Shown: positions 11,690 through 23,930, counted from the stretch's first letter. The stretch: 64,000 nucleotides of DNA from Serinus canaria (GCF_022539315.1 NC_066327.1:1755001-1819000); one strand, 5' to 3'. Notes: a model not told the origin generated them from the letters alone. Program-made: numbers and translations.

Positions 11690-12116
11690 ACCCAGCCCTT
11701 GGCATCTTCTGGGCAACGGAGCTGGGAAGGGGCTGGAGCTCCAGGAGAGGCTGAGGGAGCTGGGAAGGGGCTCATCCTGGAGAAAAGGAGGCTCAGGGGG
11801 GACCTTGTGGCTCTGCACAGCTCCTGACAGGAGGGGACAGCCGGGGGATCGGGCTGTGCTCCAGGGAACAGGGACAGGAGGAGAGGGAACGGCCTCAGGC
11901 TGGGCCAGGGCAGGCTCAGGGTGGGCACCAGCAGGAATTTCCCCATGGAAAGGGTGCTCAGGGATTGGGAGGGGCTGCCCAGGGGGGTTTGGAGTCCCCA
12001 TCCCCAGGAAGGCCTGAAGGTGGCACTGACTGCTCTGGGCTGGGGACAAGGAGATCAGGCACAGCTTGGATTCCATGGTCTGGGAGAGGTTTTCCAGCCT
12101 CAGTGATCCTGGGATT
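11690..12116 (+). mobile_element. CR1 LINE 3' fragment
   Basis: Sense CR1 3' end. It shows 'ctggagaaaaggaggctcag' followed by 'ggggaccttgtggctctgca' (the conserved block coding SLEKRRLRGD in CR1 ORF2), then the 'gggattgggaggggctgccca' block. The end is 'ggagaggttttccagcctca' followed by gtgatcctgggat, the usual CR1 terminus. Coding capacity is lost. Confidence 0.87.
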
Positions 12117-13169
12117 GTCTCTTCCCATGACATCACACATCTAGCACACCTTTCTTCTCCTTTTGCCCATCTGCCTTTGTTCCCAGCTCTGTCAGCCAGC
12201 ACTGACCACCCCAACATCCTTCTCTGCACACAGCATTTTCCCAACATCCCCCATATGAAAAAAACCCAAACCAACCCCGGCAGGGATCAAACATCACCGT
12301 GAATCTTTGACTTCTCCCAGCTCTTCCTGCCCAGGCAAGGTCCCATTTCCAGCGTGGAGCAGGAAGGTGCAGTGTAAACAACGTAATGAGTTTAGTGCCA
12401 GTGAGAATAGCCCCAGCTATTCCATCTCTCTTCCCAAAATGAGCGAATCCTTCTGATCCAATTTACTGCTGTCATTAGCAGGGCTTCCGGCGCTGCTGCC
12501 GAGCCTCCCCGCACTGCTCCTTCCCATTTGAAGCTCCCAGGCTTAAAATGTTATTGTTTTAATCTTCACATTGCAGGAACAGTTTGGAATCAGAACGAGC
12601 TTTGTCTGGGGGCTTGCCTAGAAGTGCTCATTTTCACCTAAAGGGCTGCAGACGCTGCAGTAGAACAATGACAAATTAAGTTTCAGCCCCAGCAGCCATT
12701 CCTGGGAATCTCCAGCTTCTGGGGGTCCAGGTTTTGTTACAAGGTTCCTTCCTGTACTTCCTGAGGGCAGCTGAGCTGCTCCAGATCTTCTGGGCAGTGC
12801 TGAGGTGAACCAGTGACCTTTAGCTGGGAGGTTTGGAGTGGCAAAAAGATTGAGCGAAGAAAAAAAATCAGAAACTTAGGTTAGAATTTTTCACCCAGAA
12901 ATACAAAATTTCTGCCTCGAATTTGGTGTTTGCATTTTTGAATGAGTTTAAAAACTGCAGAGAGAGGGTGCACTTTGGGGGGGCTGGAGAAGCAAGTGGA
13001 GTCAGGATGGTCTGGAGTCCATCCTTCAGTCTGCTTCTGTGGAGGCAGTGGATCTGAATAGTCCTGAAGGAATATGTCATGAATCTCCAGAGAAATCCAG
13101 TTTGCACTGTTGGTCTGCATGGTGCCACTTCTCCAAATGTGCTGGGAAAATCTGCTCCTGGAGCTGCTG
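12117..13169. other. Unassigned interval
   Basis: No gene. The stretch 12380-12690 is mixed AT/GC, repeat-free and poor in minisatellite motifs (for example 'aatccttctgatccaattta'), so it is a candidate for conserved non-coding sequence. This is a judgement of texture only. Confidence 0.3.
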
Positions 13170-13290
13170 GGGAATCACAAAATGCTGGAGTTTAAGAGCC
13201 CTCAGGAGGTTTCCAGCTCTGCTTTCTGCTCCAAGCAGAGCCAGGTTCAAGCACAGCTCAGGTTAATCACGGCATTGCTGTTGGACTTAA
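13170..13290 (-). mobile_element. CR1 LINE 3' terminal fragment
   Basis: Antisense CR1 end: 'ggggaatcacaaaatgctgg', then 'gagccctcaggaggtttcca' and the 'ctgctccaagcagagccagg' motif. Heavily truncated and directly followed by the 13.3-kb tandem array. Confidence 0.65.
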
Positions 13291-13299
13291 AAAATGAAG

Positions 13300-13615
13300 A
13301 TCTTGAAGGGTGAAGGATAAAGGAAGATCTCAAAGGATGAAGTTCTCAAAAATGAAGGATGAAGGTGTTGAAGGATGAAGGATGAATATCTTGAAGGATT
13401 AAGGGTGAAGATCTTGAGGGATGGAGGATGAAGATCTTGAAGGATGATGAAGATCCTGAAGGATGATGATCTTGAAGGATGAAGGATAAAGATATAGAAT
13501 GATGAAGATCTGGAAGATGGAAGATGAAGATCCTGAAGGATGATGATCTTGAAGGATGAAGGATAAAGATATAGAATGATGAAGATCTGGAAGATGGAAG
13601 ATGAAGATCCCAAAG
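13300..13615. repeat. 'gatgaagatcttgaag' tandem array with 77-bp higher-order unit
   Basis: Purine-rich array of short units (aaggatgaa, gaagatcttg). Its right half is organised as two near-identical 77-bp higher-order units starting at about 13455 and 13532. Strand asymmetric: almost no C on the plus strand. Minus-strand frames are open and read as Ser/Ile/Phe-rich peptides; these are artefacts of the repeat. Confidence 0.92.
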
Positions 13616-14904
13616 GATGAAGATGCCCCCACTTCTTTGGGCCATTGGCCTGGTGCTTGGCCTGCCCTGTGGGGAAGGACTTTCGCCTCATGCTTTATGG
13701 CATTGCCCTTGTGTTTGTGCCTGCTGCCTCATGAACTTTGGTGTGAACTTCCAGAGGAGCCTTTCTCCACCTTCTCCATCACCCACGAGGTTTCAGTTGT
13801 TCTCCAGGGCTGCATTTTATTTCTGCTGCTGCACCAAGAGGTGTTCAGCTGCTGTTTAGAAGCAGAAGTAATTAGAGTTTTCTAAGGGAATCATCTTTCA
13901 CCTTGCCATGCTGGAGGGATCCCAAAACGTGACACCAAATAGACAGGAGGACTTCCAGAAGCACAAAGCTTTCCTGGTCATCTTAAAGGAGAGATTTGAT
14001 TCTCCACTGTTGGGATTTCCCACTTCTGGAGCTGTCCTGGAGGTCCCTGCCTGGCTGCTGGCTGCACACCTGGATGCCCAGCCCTGTGTGGGGCTGGTGC
14101 TCCTCACCATCCTCTTCCTCCCTTGGGCACAACATCGTGCCCAGGTTTAACTTGGAAAAGCTGACTCCCATGGAGCCGTTCATGGAGCCGTTCACTCCCA
14201 CAGAGCTGGTTCTTTTCCAGCCACACTCATCAGCCCTCCTTTGTCTGCCCCTCCTGCCCTGCCTTGGAGCCTCCACCTCCTCCTGGATCGTGATTAAACC
14301 CTGCAGCAGTCCCACCAAGCCTGGCAGCAGTTTCCAGGTGCACAGGCTCAGATCCCTGCTCCAGCAGGACACACATCCACCATCCCATCTGTTCCAACCC
14401 TGCTTCCCATTCCCTGCAGGGCTCTTGGTCCATGCAGGAGCTGGGGATGTCCTGGCAGGGGGAAGTGCTGCTGGTGTGTGAACCACCATTGCAAGGTGCT
14501 GTTGGGGTGGAGGGAATTCTCTGTCCCTCAGGGCTGGGAGGATCATCCTCAGCAGTTTCCAGGCCAAATCATCAGATCAGTGCCAGGTTTTCCTGAGGAG
14601 AGCCAAGAGTATTTATCCATGACCTGAAGGGGAGTGCACAGTCTGGAGAGATAAGAATTAAAGAGGATACAAAGCCCAGCAGGAAGATAAACGTGGCCAG
14701 GGCAGCATGAATCACTTGGAGTCTGAATTTGTTCCAAGAGCCTGAATTTTGGGTCAATGCACAGAAGATCCTCACTTCGAGGAACAAAGATATCCACACG
14801 CTGCTGAACATGGATTAGGGAAGTGTGAGGAAGCAGGTGGGACCTTCTGAACTGGAAGATCCTAAAGAAAAGGACTTCCCATGTCTGTGGGACCATGCTT
14901 TGCT
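13616..14904. other. Unassigned interval
   Basis: No gene. Just left of the ancient CR1, 14560-14890 may be an extension of that element, but I see no diagnostic motif. Longest open frame 194 codons (minus), not recognisable. Confidence 0.35.
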
Positions 14905-15325
14905 TTAAGGAGGGTTCTGGGTGTGCTTAGTGTCCAGTTCCAGGGTCACACTTAATGAAAACTTGGAAGGAATCCAGAAAAGAGGTATAAAAGTCAATGA
15001 AATTTTAAAAAGACACCAAGCCAAACAAAACACCTCCTTTTCTAATGAAAGGCTTAACGAAAAACACTTTGAATCCTTGCTTGGCACAAGGCTGGGAGTC
15101 CCCAGCAGAAGAGAATTTATTTGAGACTCGAGAGCTCTTTAATCTGGCGATCAAAGGTGTAACAAGATGTGGTGGCTGGAAGCTGAAATTAGACAAATTC
15201 CACCTGCAAAGGAGACACATTCCAGCAGGGAAGGGAATTAGTCATAAACAACCCATGGAGGAGGTGGGTGATCCTCCCTCGCTTGGAGTTCTCCCTTGAA
15301 GTTGGATGAGTTTTGGAAGGAGGTG
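14905..15325 (+). mobile_element. Ancient CR1/L3-type LINE, 3' part of ORF2
   Basis: Sense remnant of an old amniote LINE of the CR1 group. Recognisable blocks are 'gtccagttccagggtcacac' near 14933, 'aaggaatccagaaaagaggt' near 14967, 'tctaatgaaaggcttaacg' near 15039, and 'ggctggaagctgaaattaga' followed by caaattc near 15175. In that family these encode the region after the reverse transcriptase palm. Many frameshifts; inactive. Confidence 0.72.
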
Positions 15326-17440
15326 CCTTAACCAGCTGGGAGTTGTGGGGTGGACATGGGCACGAGCTGGGGAGAGTCTCTGGCCCTGGGGATAAGCAGG
15401 ACAGAGCTCCTTGAGTATCACTGATCCCTGACCTCCTGCACGGGGACATGGGATCACCCTGATCTCCAGGGCCTCAGGAGCCATCTGAGCCCCTCTGGAG
15501 CTGAGTTACCCTGAGGTGTTCACAGCTTCCTCCCCTGCAGGGAATGGCTCTGCGGCTCTCCAGTTCCAGGAATGCCTGTGTGACCCAGGCAGATCTCTGC
15601 TTCTCCCTGATCTGCTTTTTTATAGGATTTCACTTTCCTGCTTTGCCACTCTTACCCCACTTATCCCAAAGCAGAGTTACCCCAGTTCCCAGGGAAATTC
15701 CCCCTCTGCAGGGAGAGCAGGGAAGTGCTGGGTCCTGCACCCCCGGGAGCACCGAGGGGTGGGGGATCCTTGGGATCAGGGCAGGACAGAGCTGAGTGTG
15801 ACCCCACACAGGGACTGTCCCTCCTGCTGGGCTGGAGCACTCCCAGGACAGGGAAGGGACAAAGCCACCCCCGTGTGCGCTCAGAGTGGCACAGAGGTGA
15901 CACAGCAGGGGTGGCTGTGGGCTCTGCTGACTTTCCTGGCTCCAGTATTGGTTTTATTTGGATTTGCATGATCCATCTCAGCAAACAAGAGCGAGATGGG
16001 ACTAAATGAGGGGCAAAACCACAAACAGATTTAGCTGAAATAACCAGCAGCTCTCAGAGCAGGCTGGAGCTGCCACCTGCACTCCTGAAGGGCACAGCCT
16101 GGAGCTGGGGGGAGACTGGGAGGTGAAAAGGAGGGGAAAATGTGGGAGAAAAGCAGAATCATTTCCTTAGGGATGACATATTCCAGCTCTTCCCAGCTGG
16201 GAAGGGTTGTCTCTCCCAGGAGCATCCCCTGGGCTGCTCAGGTGAGGGATGAGGCTGGGCCCAGCTGCAGAGAGGGTGGATCTGGAGAGGGGATGGAGGT
16301 GGGAATGTGCAGGGCAGCCTTGGCAGGTCCTTCCCCAGCACCTCCTCATCCTCTCCCGCTTCCCCAGCTCCAGAAGGAACAGTGGGAACTGTGATGGAAA
16401 CAGAAATTCTCTGAGATGAAGACTGAGCACATCTGTGAGCAGGGAGCAGCTTGGAGAAAGGGTCAGGGACTCAGCACAGGCTGTTGGAATCCCAGGTCAC
16501 GTTTTTTTAAAGAGATTTGGAGAGTAAATTTGTTTTAATTCAATGCCCTTAAACAAACCCAAACATGGTGTTTCATTGTGTATTTCACAACAATTCCACC
16601 CCAAATCCCTTTTTTCCAGGCTTTGTGGCAGAAAGAGACCTGAATAAAAGCCTGGCTTTGGCCAGTGGGCTGTGTTTGCTTTTATCCTGGCTGGGTGAGC
16701 AGGCTGGGGATAAAGGGCTGCACAAAGCTCTCCTCACCACCAGCAAAGCCAGGAGCAGGGAGGGATTGAACCCTTGGAACGTTCTCCTTTCCAGGGAAGC
16801 AGGGCCAGGCTGCTGCTAAGGTGCCTAATAAGGTGCATGTTTTATAGGGGAGAAGCTTTTAATGGGGTTGAGTGGATCTAAGAGTCTCCACTGTGCCATA
16901 AATTCCCTCAGACAAGCTTTTGGTGTCACCTTGCTCCTTGAGATAATGAAGGGGATTTGAATGGGCTGTAATGGAGTCAGAGCTAAGCTATGGCAGCAAT
17001 TCATCCTGGGCTGGGGAAATGGAGCCTTTTTTAGATATAGATACAGATGGATTGGGAATGGACTTGCCTCTCACACAGGAGGCTCCTTTATCACCAATAA
17101 TATCGGGACAAATCCTGCCTGGCTCTTGGCACAGCCTCTGAACAGAGCTGGGAGCTGCTTCCAGGCAGGAGCTGGTTCCCAGCACAGCCCCTGGCACAGG
17201 GAGAAGGGTGCCAGATGCTCTAGGTGTGAACGCTGTCAGCAATGGCATTTCAGGAGCAGAAGTTCCAGCTCTGCTCCCATCTCCCTCCTCAGCAAACACA
17301 GCTCTCTGCTCTGCAGCTCCCTGCTCCCAGCTGGGGCTGGAGGCAGGAGGGCAGGAAGGGGAAAACTCCAGGGAATGAGGGAAGGGCTCAGCCCTCAGGG
17401 GCAGCATCTCCTCTTTAACGAGGGGGAAATGTCTGTAACT
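15326..17440. other. Unassigned 2.1-kb interval
   Basis: No gene or repeat recognised with confidence. Open frames up to 262 codons end inside neighbouring CR1. Around 16500-16570 the sequence is AT-rich (tttttttaaagagatttgg). Confidence 0.35.
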
Positions 17441-17465
17441 AAAGAGGAGAGATTTAGGAAGTTCT

Positions 17466-18000
17466 TTCACCCCTGCCATGGCAGGGACACCTCCCACTGT
17501 CCCAGGCTGCTCCAGCCTGGCCTTGGGCACTGCCAGGGATCCAGGGGCAGCCCCAGCTGCTCTGGGCACCATGTGCCAGGGCCTGCCCACCCTGCCAGGG
17601 AGCAATTCCTTCCCAATATCCCATCTAAATCTCTCCTTTTCTACTTCAAAACCATTTCCCCTTGCCCCAGCACTGTCTGTCCATGTAAAAAGTCACAGGG
17701 AGGATTTTTTTTTCCTAATATTCAATCTAAACTCATGCTCTGGCCGTGAAGCCATTCCCCCTTGTCCTGATCCTTGTGAATCATCTCTCTCCATCTTCTT
17801 TTGGCTCCTTCAGGCCCTGGAAGGCCACCATGAGGTCACCCCAAAGCTTCTCTCCTCCAGGCTGAAGAATCCCAGCCCTCCCAGCCTTTCCCCATGGGAG
17901 AGCTGCCCCATTCCCATCCTGTGAGGGACTGGAAGCATGTTAGGGCCAAACCCAGCCCTGGAGGTGCTGCTGTGCCCTGGACTGAGCACAGACCCCACAA
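17466..18000 (-). mobile_element. Two joined CR1 LINE fragments
   Basis: Antisense CR1. The first piece (17466-17700) runs from the 'catggcagggacacctccca' block to 'gtccatgtaaaaagtcacag'. A second piece (about 17700-18000) restarts closer to the CR1 3' end ('ttcctaatattcaatctaaa') and runs through 'ggctccttcaggccctggaa' and 'ctcctccaggctgaagaat'. Repetition of the same CR1 interval in one direction means two insertions or a tandem join, not one element. Confidence 0.8.
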
Positions 18001-19189
18001 AAGAGACCCCCACACCCTGCAGGGATCCAGAGGTGCTGTCACAGAGGGAAAATCTCTCTGGAGTTCTGGGAAAAGCTTTCCCCAGGACAAATCCTTATTT
18101 CTCTGCACTAACGCTCATTGCAGGGGAAGCAGAGCTGACCTCCTGGCAGCCTGGGGAGGTGCAAAAGGCTTCCCTGCAGTATTTGGGCTGTGCTGGGGGC
18201 AGGAGGGGGAAGCTCCCAGTTCTGTTCTGTCACTGCCTGTGGGGTGTCTCAGGTGTCAGCTCTGAGGGATGTAAATGCTGCAGACATCAGGTTATTCAAA
18301 ATTTGGCTCATTCCCTTTTGATCTCATATTTGTGTCTTTTCCAGGGCTCGGGATGTGTTTATTCACCCCACCCCCTTCATTTCTTTCTTCCTTTCTCCTT
18401 CTAACTCTAAACATCCCTTTTAGCTTCTAAAGATAGGGCAATGTTGTGCTAAGGAAACAGTAATTCTGCAATTTGACCTAAAAATGGGCATGTTTGGAGT
18501 CAGGCACTTCTTGGAATGCAGCCTGGGAATGAAACACAACTTCCCAAAGTCCAAATGTGGCCTTTGTGCTGGGCAGAGGGGCAGGTGACCCAGGACAGCA
18601 GCCCTGGGGCTGGAGCCCAGGAACAGGCAGGAGGGTGGGCTGGGGGTAGGATGTGCTCCTGATGGCTTTGATGGCTTTAAGGAGTGTCATGGCAACAGTG
18701 GGAGCTGGATAATTAATGTTGCACACGGAATTACAGCACAGGCAGAGCTTTAAATACACAAAGTGCCCCTGTGTGAGAGCCTGCTCTCCCAGCTGGGTGG
18801 GGATCCTGGTATTTTGGGATCACAGAGCCATGGGAAAGGGCAGGGCACCTCCAGCCATGCTCCAGCTGACCCTATTCCTGCCACGAGCTTTGGCTGGGGA
18901 AGCCATGGGAAGGAGCAGGGCACTGCTAGGAGCAGGGGGGCTGAGCTCCCAGCTGAGCTCCCCAGCAGGAAAATGGGATGGCAAAATCCTCTCTGAGATG
19001 TGTCCTACAGGTGAGGGGACAAGCCTGGCAGGACATTTTGGTGTCTTTGGGAGATTTCCAGGAAGGTGTAAAGAAGATAGGAATATTGGAAAAGCTCCTC
19101 CAAGAAGTGTTCAGGGGTCTCTGGGGAGTTTGAGTCTGTTCTTGCTGATAAATCCCTGAGCAGGGGCAGGGTCAGCACTCCTGCACTCC
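18001..19189. other. Unassigned interval
   Basis: No gene. Unique-looking sequence with an AT-richer patch at 18280-18490. No repeat family identified. Confidence 0.3.
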
Positions 19190-19480
19190 TCCTCCTCTCC
19201 AGGTGAACATTGCCAGCTGTGCCAGCCTTTCCTCCCAGCAGAGCTGCTCCATCCCTCTGCTCATCCTGGAGCCTCCTCCGGCCTGGCTCCAGCAGCTCCA
19301 GCTCCTGCCTGTGCTGGGCCAGGGCTGGGGCAGTTCTGCAGGTGGGCTCTCACCTGAGCACAGGGGCAGAATCCCCCCTGCCCTGCTGCCCACGGGGGGT
19401 TCTGGGGCAGAACTTTCCCACCAATGCCCCAAATCCTTCTCCCAGGGCTGCTCCAGCCTGGATTGATCCCAGCCCTGTCC
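19190..19480 (-). mobile_element. CR1 LINE internal fragment
   Basis: Antisense CR1 ORF2 C-terminal region, nearly the same as 61562-61730: both carry 'gtgaacattgccagctgtgc', 'cagcagagctgctccatccc' and 'ctcctccggcctggctccag'. The two pieces differ at only a few positions over about 165 bp by eye, so they are close subfamily relatives. Confidence 0.85.
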
Positions 19481-19717
19481 CTGCTGCTCCCATCCTGCCC
19501 CTGGATCCTCCCTCCCTCCAGCCCATTCCAATCCCTTCCCAAACCGCAGCAGCGATGAGGGAAAGGTTTGGATTTCCTCCCCGGAGCGCAGGCAGAGTTT
19601 TCAAACCGAGCCGGCACAGGGAGTCCCCGGGGTGAGGTGTGAGCAAACAGCTCGGCTGTTCATTAGCACCAGGCAGGGCTGCGGGGAGGGGCTGGGAGTG
19701 CTGCGGGAGCTGCTCCC

Positions 19718-20442
19718 TGGAATTGTAAGAGCCTGAATGAGAGATGTGGGACTCCAGGCAGCTCTTCCAAATGCAGTTTATTCCATCCAAGAGGTTCCAG
19801 CAGTCCAGGGTTGTGGGTGACAGAGCTGTGCCCACAGCTGTCAGCTCCAGCTGCAGGCAGCCCTGGACACCCTTTGGTTTTGGTTACAATGCATTATTTA
19901 CTTTTCTTTGCTGGGCATCTTCATACAGCAGAACCAATCTATACCTGAACTATTGTCTACAGCCTATCATAACTGCTCTAATTCCCATATTCATGTTACC
20001 ATTATCCAATCACTAAAGTCAGTACACTACAATTTAAGCCAGAAGTTGTTTTTCAGTTTTCTTGCAGTGGAAAATTCTGAGCCCTTTTTTCTACTTGCCA
20101 CATTTGCTGCCTTGTTTGCCTGTGCTCTCTTTCTGCTTGGTAAAAACAAGCAGAAAAGGTCAAAAAACAAGCAGAAAGGATAAACCCTCCCCAAACTCTT
20201 CCAGTTTGGGGAGGGTTATCCTTTGCTCTAAGCCATACAAACCCCTTCTAACTAACACACCCTTTGCTCCTTGGTTATCCAGTCAGACTGGCTCAGCAAT
20301 TCTTTTCTTCTATATCAAAACTTGCTTCCAACTCCATTCCTTCTTCAGATTCTACATTTAAAAATCTTTCTGCCAAGAACACACAAGTCTCACATATCTG
20401 TGAGACTTTCTTGTCAAACTTTCATCCTTCCCAACACGGAAT
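19718..20442 (-). mobile_element. Solo LTR (713 bp) with 6-bp target duplication
   Basis: LTR from 19724 to 20436 with TG...CA ends in both directions. It is flanked by tggaat (19718-19723) and cggaat (20437-20442), a 5/6 match consistent with a 6-bp duplication of class II (ERVK-like) type. The minus strand has AATAAA (19777-19782 on plus) about 55 bp from the 3' end. A 22-bp hairpin sits at 20175-20224. No internal retroviral sequence is attached, so it arose by LTR-LTR recombination. Confidence 0.85.
20175..20224. other. Strong hairpin inside the solo LTR
   Basis: Left arm 20175-20197 and right arm 20203-20224 pair perfectly over 22 bp except for one bulged A, around a cttcc loop. It is bordered on the left by a direct repeat of 'aaacaagcagaaa' (about 20147 and 20166). 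It lies upstream of the LTR polyadenylation signal on the minus strand. Confidence 0.93.
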
Positions 20443-20860
20443 TGCTGTGGGAGCTGCACTGGGAGGACGCTGCCGGGCTCGTAATTGCGGCGGCAGTAAC
20501 GAGGAGCAGGGGAGAGGGGCTGATTACCAGGTAGAGACCATGAACTAATGAGAGGAGGGCTGGAGTGAGGCTGAGGAGGGGCTGAGGAAGCTGCAGGTGT
20601 CGCACAGGGAGGAAGTGTGGGCCAGGAAACGGCCACAGAGAGCTCGGGGAAGATGAATGGCACGAACGGAGCACTTAGTGCTGATAATAATTGGAGCTTG
20701 AGGGTGTGCTTAGTATATGAATAAAGTAATTAACCAATTAAAAATGCACAGGAGACGCATGATGGAAAATGATAACCAACAGGAAAATGATGGATGCCCT
20801 GCACGGGAGCTCTCAGTGCTGAGCATTGCCGTTGATGCTGGCACATGGAGAGGCACTGGT
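20443..20860. other. Unassigned interval right of the LTR
   Basis: Unique sequence with moderate CpG at 20455-20530 ('gctcgtaattgcggcggcag') and AT-rich sequence at 20680-20770. No gene seen. Confidence 0.3.
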
Positions 20861-20950
20861 GCCCTTTGATCACTGCCACCCTGCCACCTGCCAGAGCCAC
20901 CGGGTGCCCTTTGATCACTGCCACCCTGCCACCTGCCAGAGCCACCGGGT
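20861..20950. repeat. 45-bp tandem duplication
   Basis: Two essentially identical 45-bp copies starting with 'gccctttgatcactgccacc' at 20861 and 20906. Non-coding; a recent local duplication. Confidence 0.93.
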
Positions 20951-23930
20951 GACAAACGGCCTGGAATTAATCCCAGCCCCCCTTTTGCAGGCTCTGGGAA
21001 GTGTGTGCAATGCACACGGGAATGCCCGAGCATGTGGCAGAGCCCTGAGGGCAGCTGCTGGCCAGGGACAAGGAGGAGCAGCCAGCACCGGGTGGCACAT
21101 GGGGAAGTCCACAGATGAGCCAGGGGGTGAATCTGGTGGTTCATGATTGGATTTTCCTTCGTTGGTGCCTTTTTTTAAGACCCAGACAGCATCAGCCACA
21201 AAAATGAAGATTTTACTCACTGTCAGTGCCTTATTTTGAATAATTGTTGCAACAGCAAAAATCTGCACCCCCTGAGTTTGTATTTCTGGTTTTATGGTCA
21301 TAATTTCCTTTCTTTTCCAGATCCAGCCCACTGAGAATTGGTGAGGAGTCAGCCAGGAGTTCTCCTGGAAAAACTGGGAAAATCTTAGGAAAGAAGGTGA
21401 GTCTTTGTGGGAAAGATTTAAAAGACTGGATGCCAGCCTGGAAAACCACATTTCCCTATCCCTGTATCCCTGCTGCAGCTCTCTCACCTATAGCCAGGAA
21501 TTGTTGAGCACTGAGTATTTCACTGCTGATTTCTGAGGGTTCCTCATCCCCTGGATCTGGCTGAGACCTGGAATTGCTGAGGGCTGAGTGGCTGTGGAGT
21601 CACTGGGAGCTTTGCTCTGAATGCATGAGCTCTCTAAAGGAAAGTTTTCCCATAAAAAACACCACCAAAACCAAACTACCAAAAAACAACAAAAAAAAAA
21701 AAGCCACCACAACAACAAACCCACCCCCCCACAAAAACAAACAAACAAACAAGCAATAACAAAAAAAAAACCAAAACACAAATAACAAGAAGGAAAAACC
21801 AAGCAGGGCCCAGGTGCCTGGAGGCCTGGAGCTGGCTATCTCACCCTAAAGGATCTATTCAATCTCCATAAAGCCCTTCAGGATGCAGAGCTCTGTGCAA
21901 ATGAGTTCCTGAGGATCCCAGAGTGAGGGGTTTGGGAGAGGAGTAGGTGAGGACATTTCCATTTTTGGGCTGGCTGCAGCCTGGGACAGTAAATAAAGCA
22001 GTTGCTGCATGGCAGAAAATGAGGAAAAAACCAAAAATAGGAGCTCACTCAGGAGCTCCACCCCTGCAGGCAGCCGGGCTTTGAGCTGGTTTGGAGCCTG
22101 CCTGCTCCTCATGGGCTTTGCTCCATATTTAGGGTGGATGGCAGCAGCCAAATCCTGCCTGATCCCAGCTGCATCCCTGCCCTGGAATGGGTAGAGCAGG
22201 ACAAGCCTCATCTCCCTGCAGGGCAGCACTGGGAATGGGGTGAGCTGATGGATGCTTGGCCAGTCTGGAGCCACCTTCCCTCACTTTGGAGCTCTCAGGA
22301 TTTATTTTTTCCTGTAGAGAAGAGGAGATCTGAGCAGAGGAGAGAGGGGCTGTGGCTTCTCAAGCAGTGAAATATCTTGGTAAATACAACAAATGTGCAT
22401 GAAGCTGCTATAATATATCCATGTATCCTTGTTTTTCTAGGCCTAATCCAGGTGCAGCCCTCATTTCCTGTTGGATCTGAGCCTCTGGAGCTGCTGGAGC
22501 TGAGCAGTGTCCCAGGAGGGCAGCTTGGCATGCAAGGAGAGCAAACCTTTCCCCAGAGCTGCCTGGAGGGGAGGAGCAGCCAGGCTGCCATTCCCAGGGG
22601 AGCTGAGGAGAGCATCCCCCTTTCCCTTCTCACCCCTTCCACTCTGCTCTCTCACCCATCATCTCCCTGTCCCTCCCTGCATCTCTCTTTCCCTCTTTCC
22701 CTTTTTTCTCCATGGAGATGACCAAATCAGAGACTCTGCTTCACCCCCCTCCCAGTAAGACCTGAATCGTTTTTATGATTTTATTTCTAATTTATCAGTT
22801 TCCCTCTGCCCCATGGAGCCTCTGGGATAACCCCAGACTATGTAGGACTCTAAAAGGACCCTCCACATCAGCTGGAAAATGGGATTCTCCTTGATTAAAT
22901 GCTGGAAGTCCATCTGCCACTGAAGAAAACACTTCCCTGCCCTGCCAGTGAATGAGTTCAGCCCCTGGAATAAATGAGTGGGAATCCACAGCTTTGGAGC
23001 ATGCTGCAGATATTAAATCCCATTGTTTCAAGCAGCCCTGGGAAGCTCTTGGATGCTCCAGCACCAGGCACAGCATGAGCACAAACTGGGAGCAAACAGC
23101 TCCTTCCTGCAAGCAGGCAGGAGCAGCTTAATGGAATTCTGTTCCTGGCAGAGAGGAAGTCAGCCCGACCCTCTCATTTTCCCTGCCTTGAATGAGTTTG
23201 AGATCTGTGTTATTGAAAAAGGAAAAGGAAAAAAAAAATCAAACCCTCGAGTCAAAGAGAAGAGGTTTGCATTCCCATCCTGATTCAGAAAATTGCTTGA
23301 GAACACACTTCACTCCCAAGCTTGCATTCCCACTCCTGCTTTGTTTTAGAGGGATTCAGGCCCTGATCCAAGGGGGAAAAAATCCTGTGCAGATCTGGAG
23401 TGGTGCTGGAAGAAAGATTGCATTTCTCCTACAAAATCCTCCTTCAAGTTGCCCTGAGCAGGAAGGTTCCTCTACTGCTTCAGCTGATGCTAAAATGGCT
23501 CCTTTTCCCTGACAAATCCCAGAATCTCCTCACCCCTGTGGGAATGAGCACCCTCACCCTGCCCCAGGGCAGTGCTGGGGCATCCAGCAGGATCAGGGCC
23601 TCCTTTGGATCCCCTCTGCAGCCACACAAACTCTTCCCTTGGTGGTGAGGGGTGCAGGGGAGATGTGATGCCAGGGAAGGTGGGATCCTGCCTGGCATTC
23701 CTGCTGGGAAGCCCAGGATGAGTGCTAAGGGCTGCATTTCCAGGCGTGGCTCCATAATGAGCCCTGTGTGGGATTATTTGGGATAACATGATCCCAGTGC
23801 TAATGTTAACAGCAGCCATAAACGTTCTTGCAAAGGATAATGAGCTCTGAAAGGCTCAGAAAGGTTTTGTGGGATCCCTGTCCCCTGCACAGGCTTGGGT
23901 CAGCCACATCCCCATAATCCCAGAGTACCC
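20951..23930. other. Unassigned 3-kb interval with an A-rich tract
   Basis: No gene. Contains the low-complexity A/C-rich tract at 21640-21800, annotated separately. The remainder is unique-looking GC-rich sequence with open frames under 140 codons and no recognised domain. Confidence 0.35.
21640..21800. repeat. A/C-rich low-complexity tract
   Basis: Nearly G-free plus strand made of aaaacc, acaac and aacaaac runs plus a C7 block near 21724. Strand-asymmetric composition like the T/G tract at 38953, in the opposite orientation. It could be a degenerate poly-A or simple-repeat expansion. Confidence 0.9.

Noticed and set aside
10301..12274. 657-codon open frame, minus strand
   Set aside because: It passes through the 10.4-kb minisatellite and the antisense strand of a CR1 fragment; the translation is low-complexity and matches no family.
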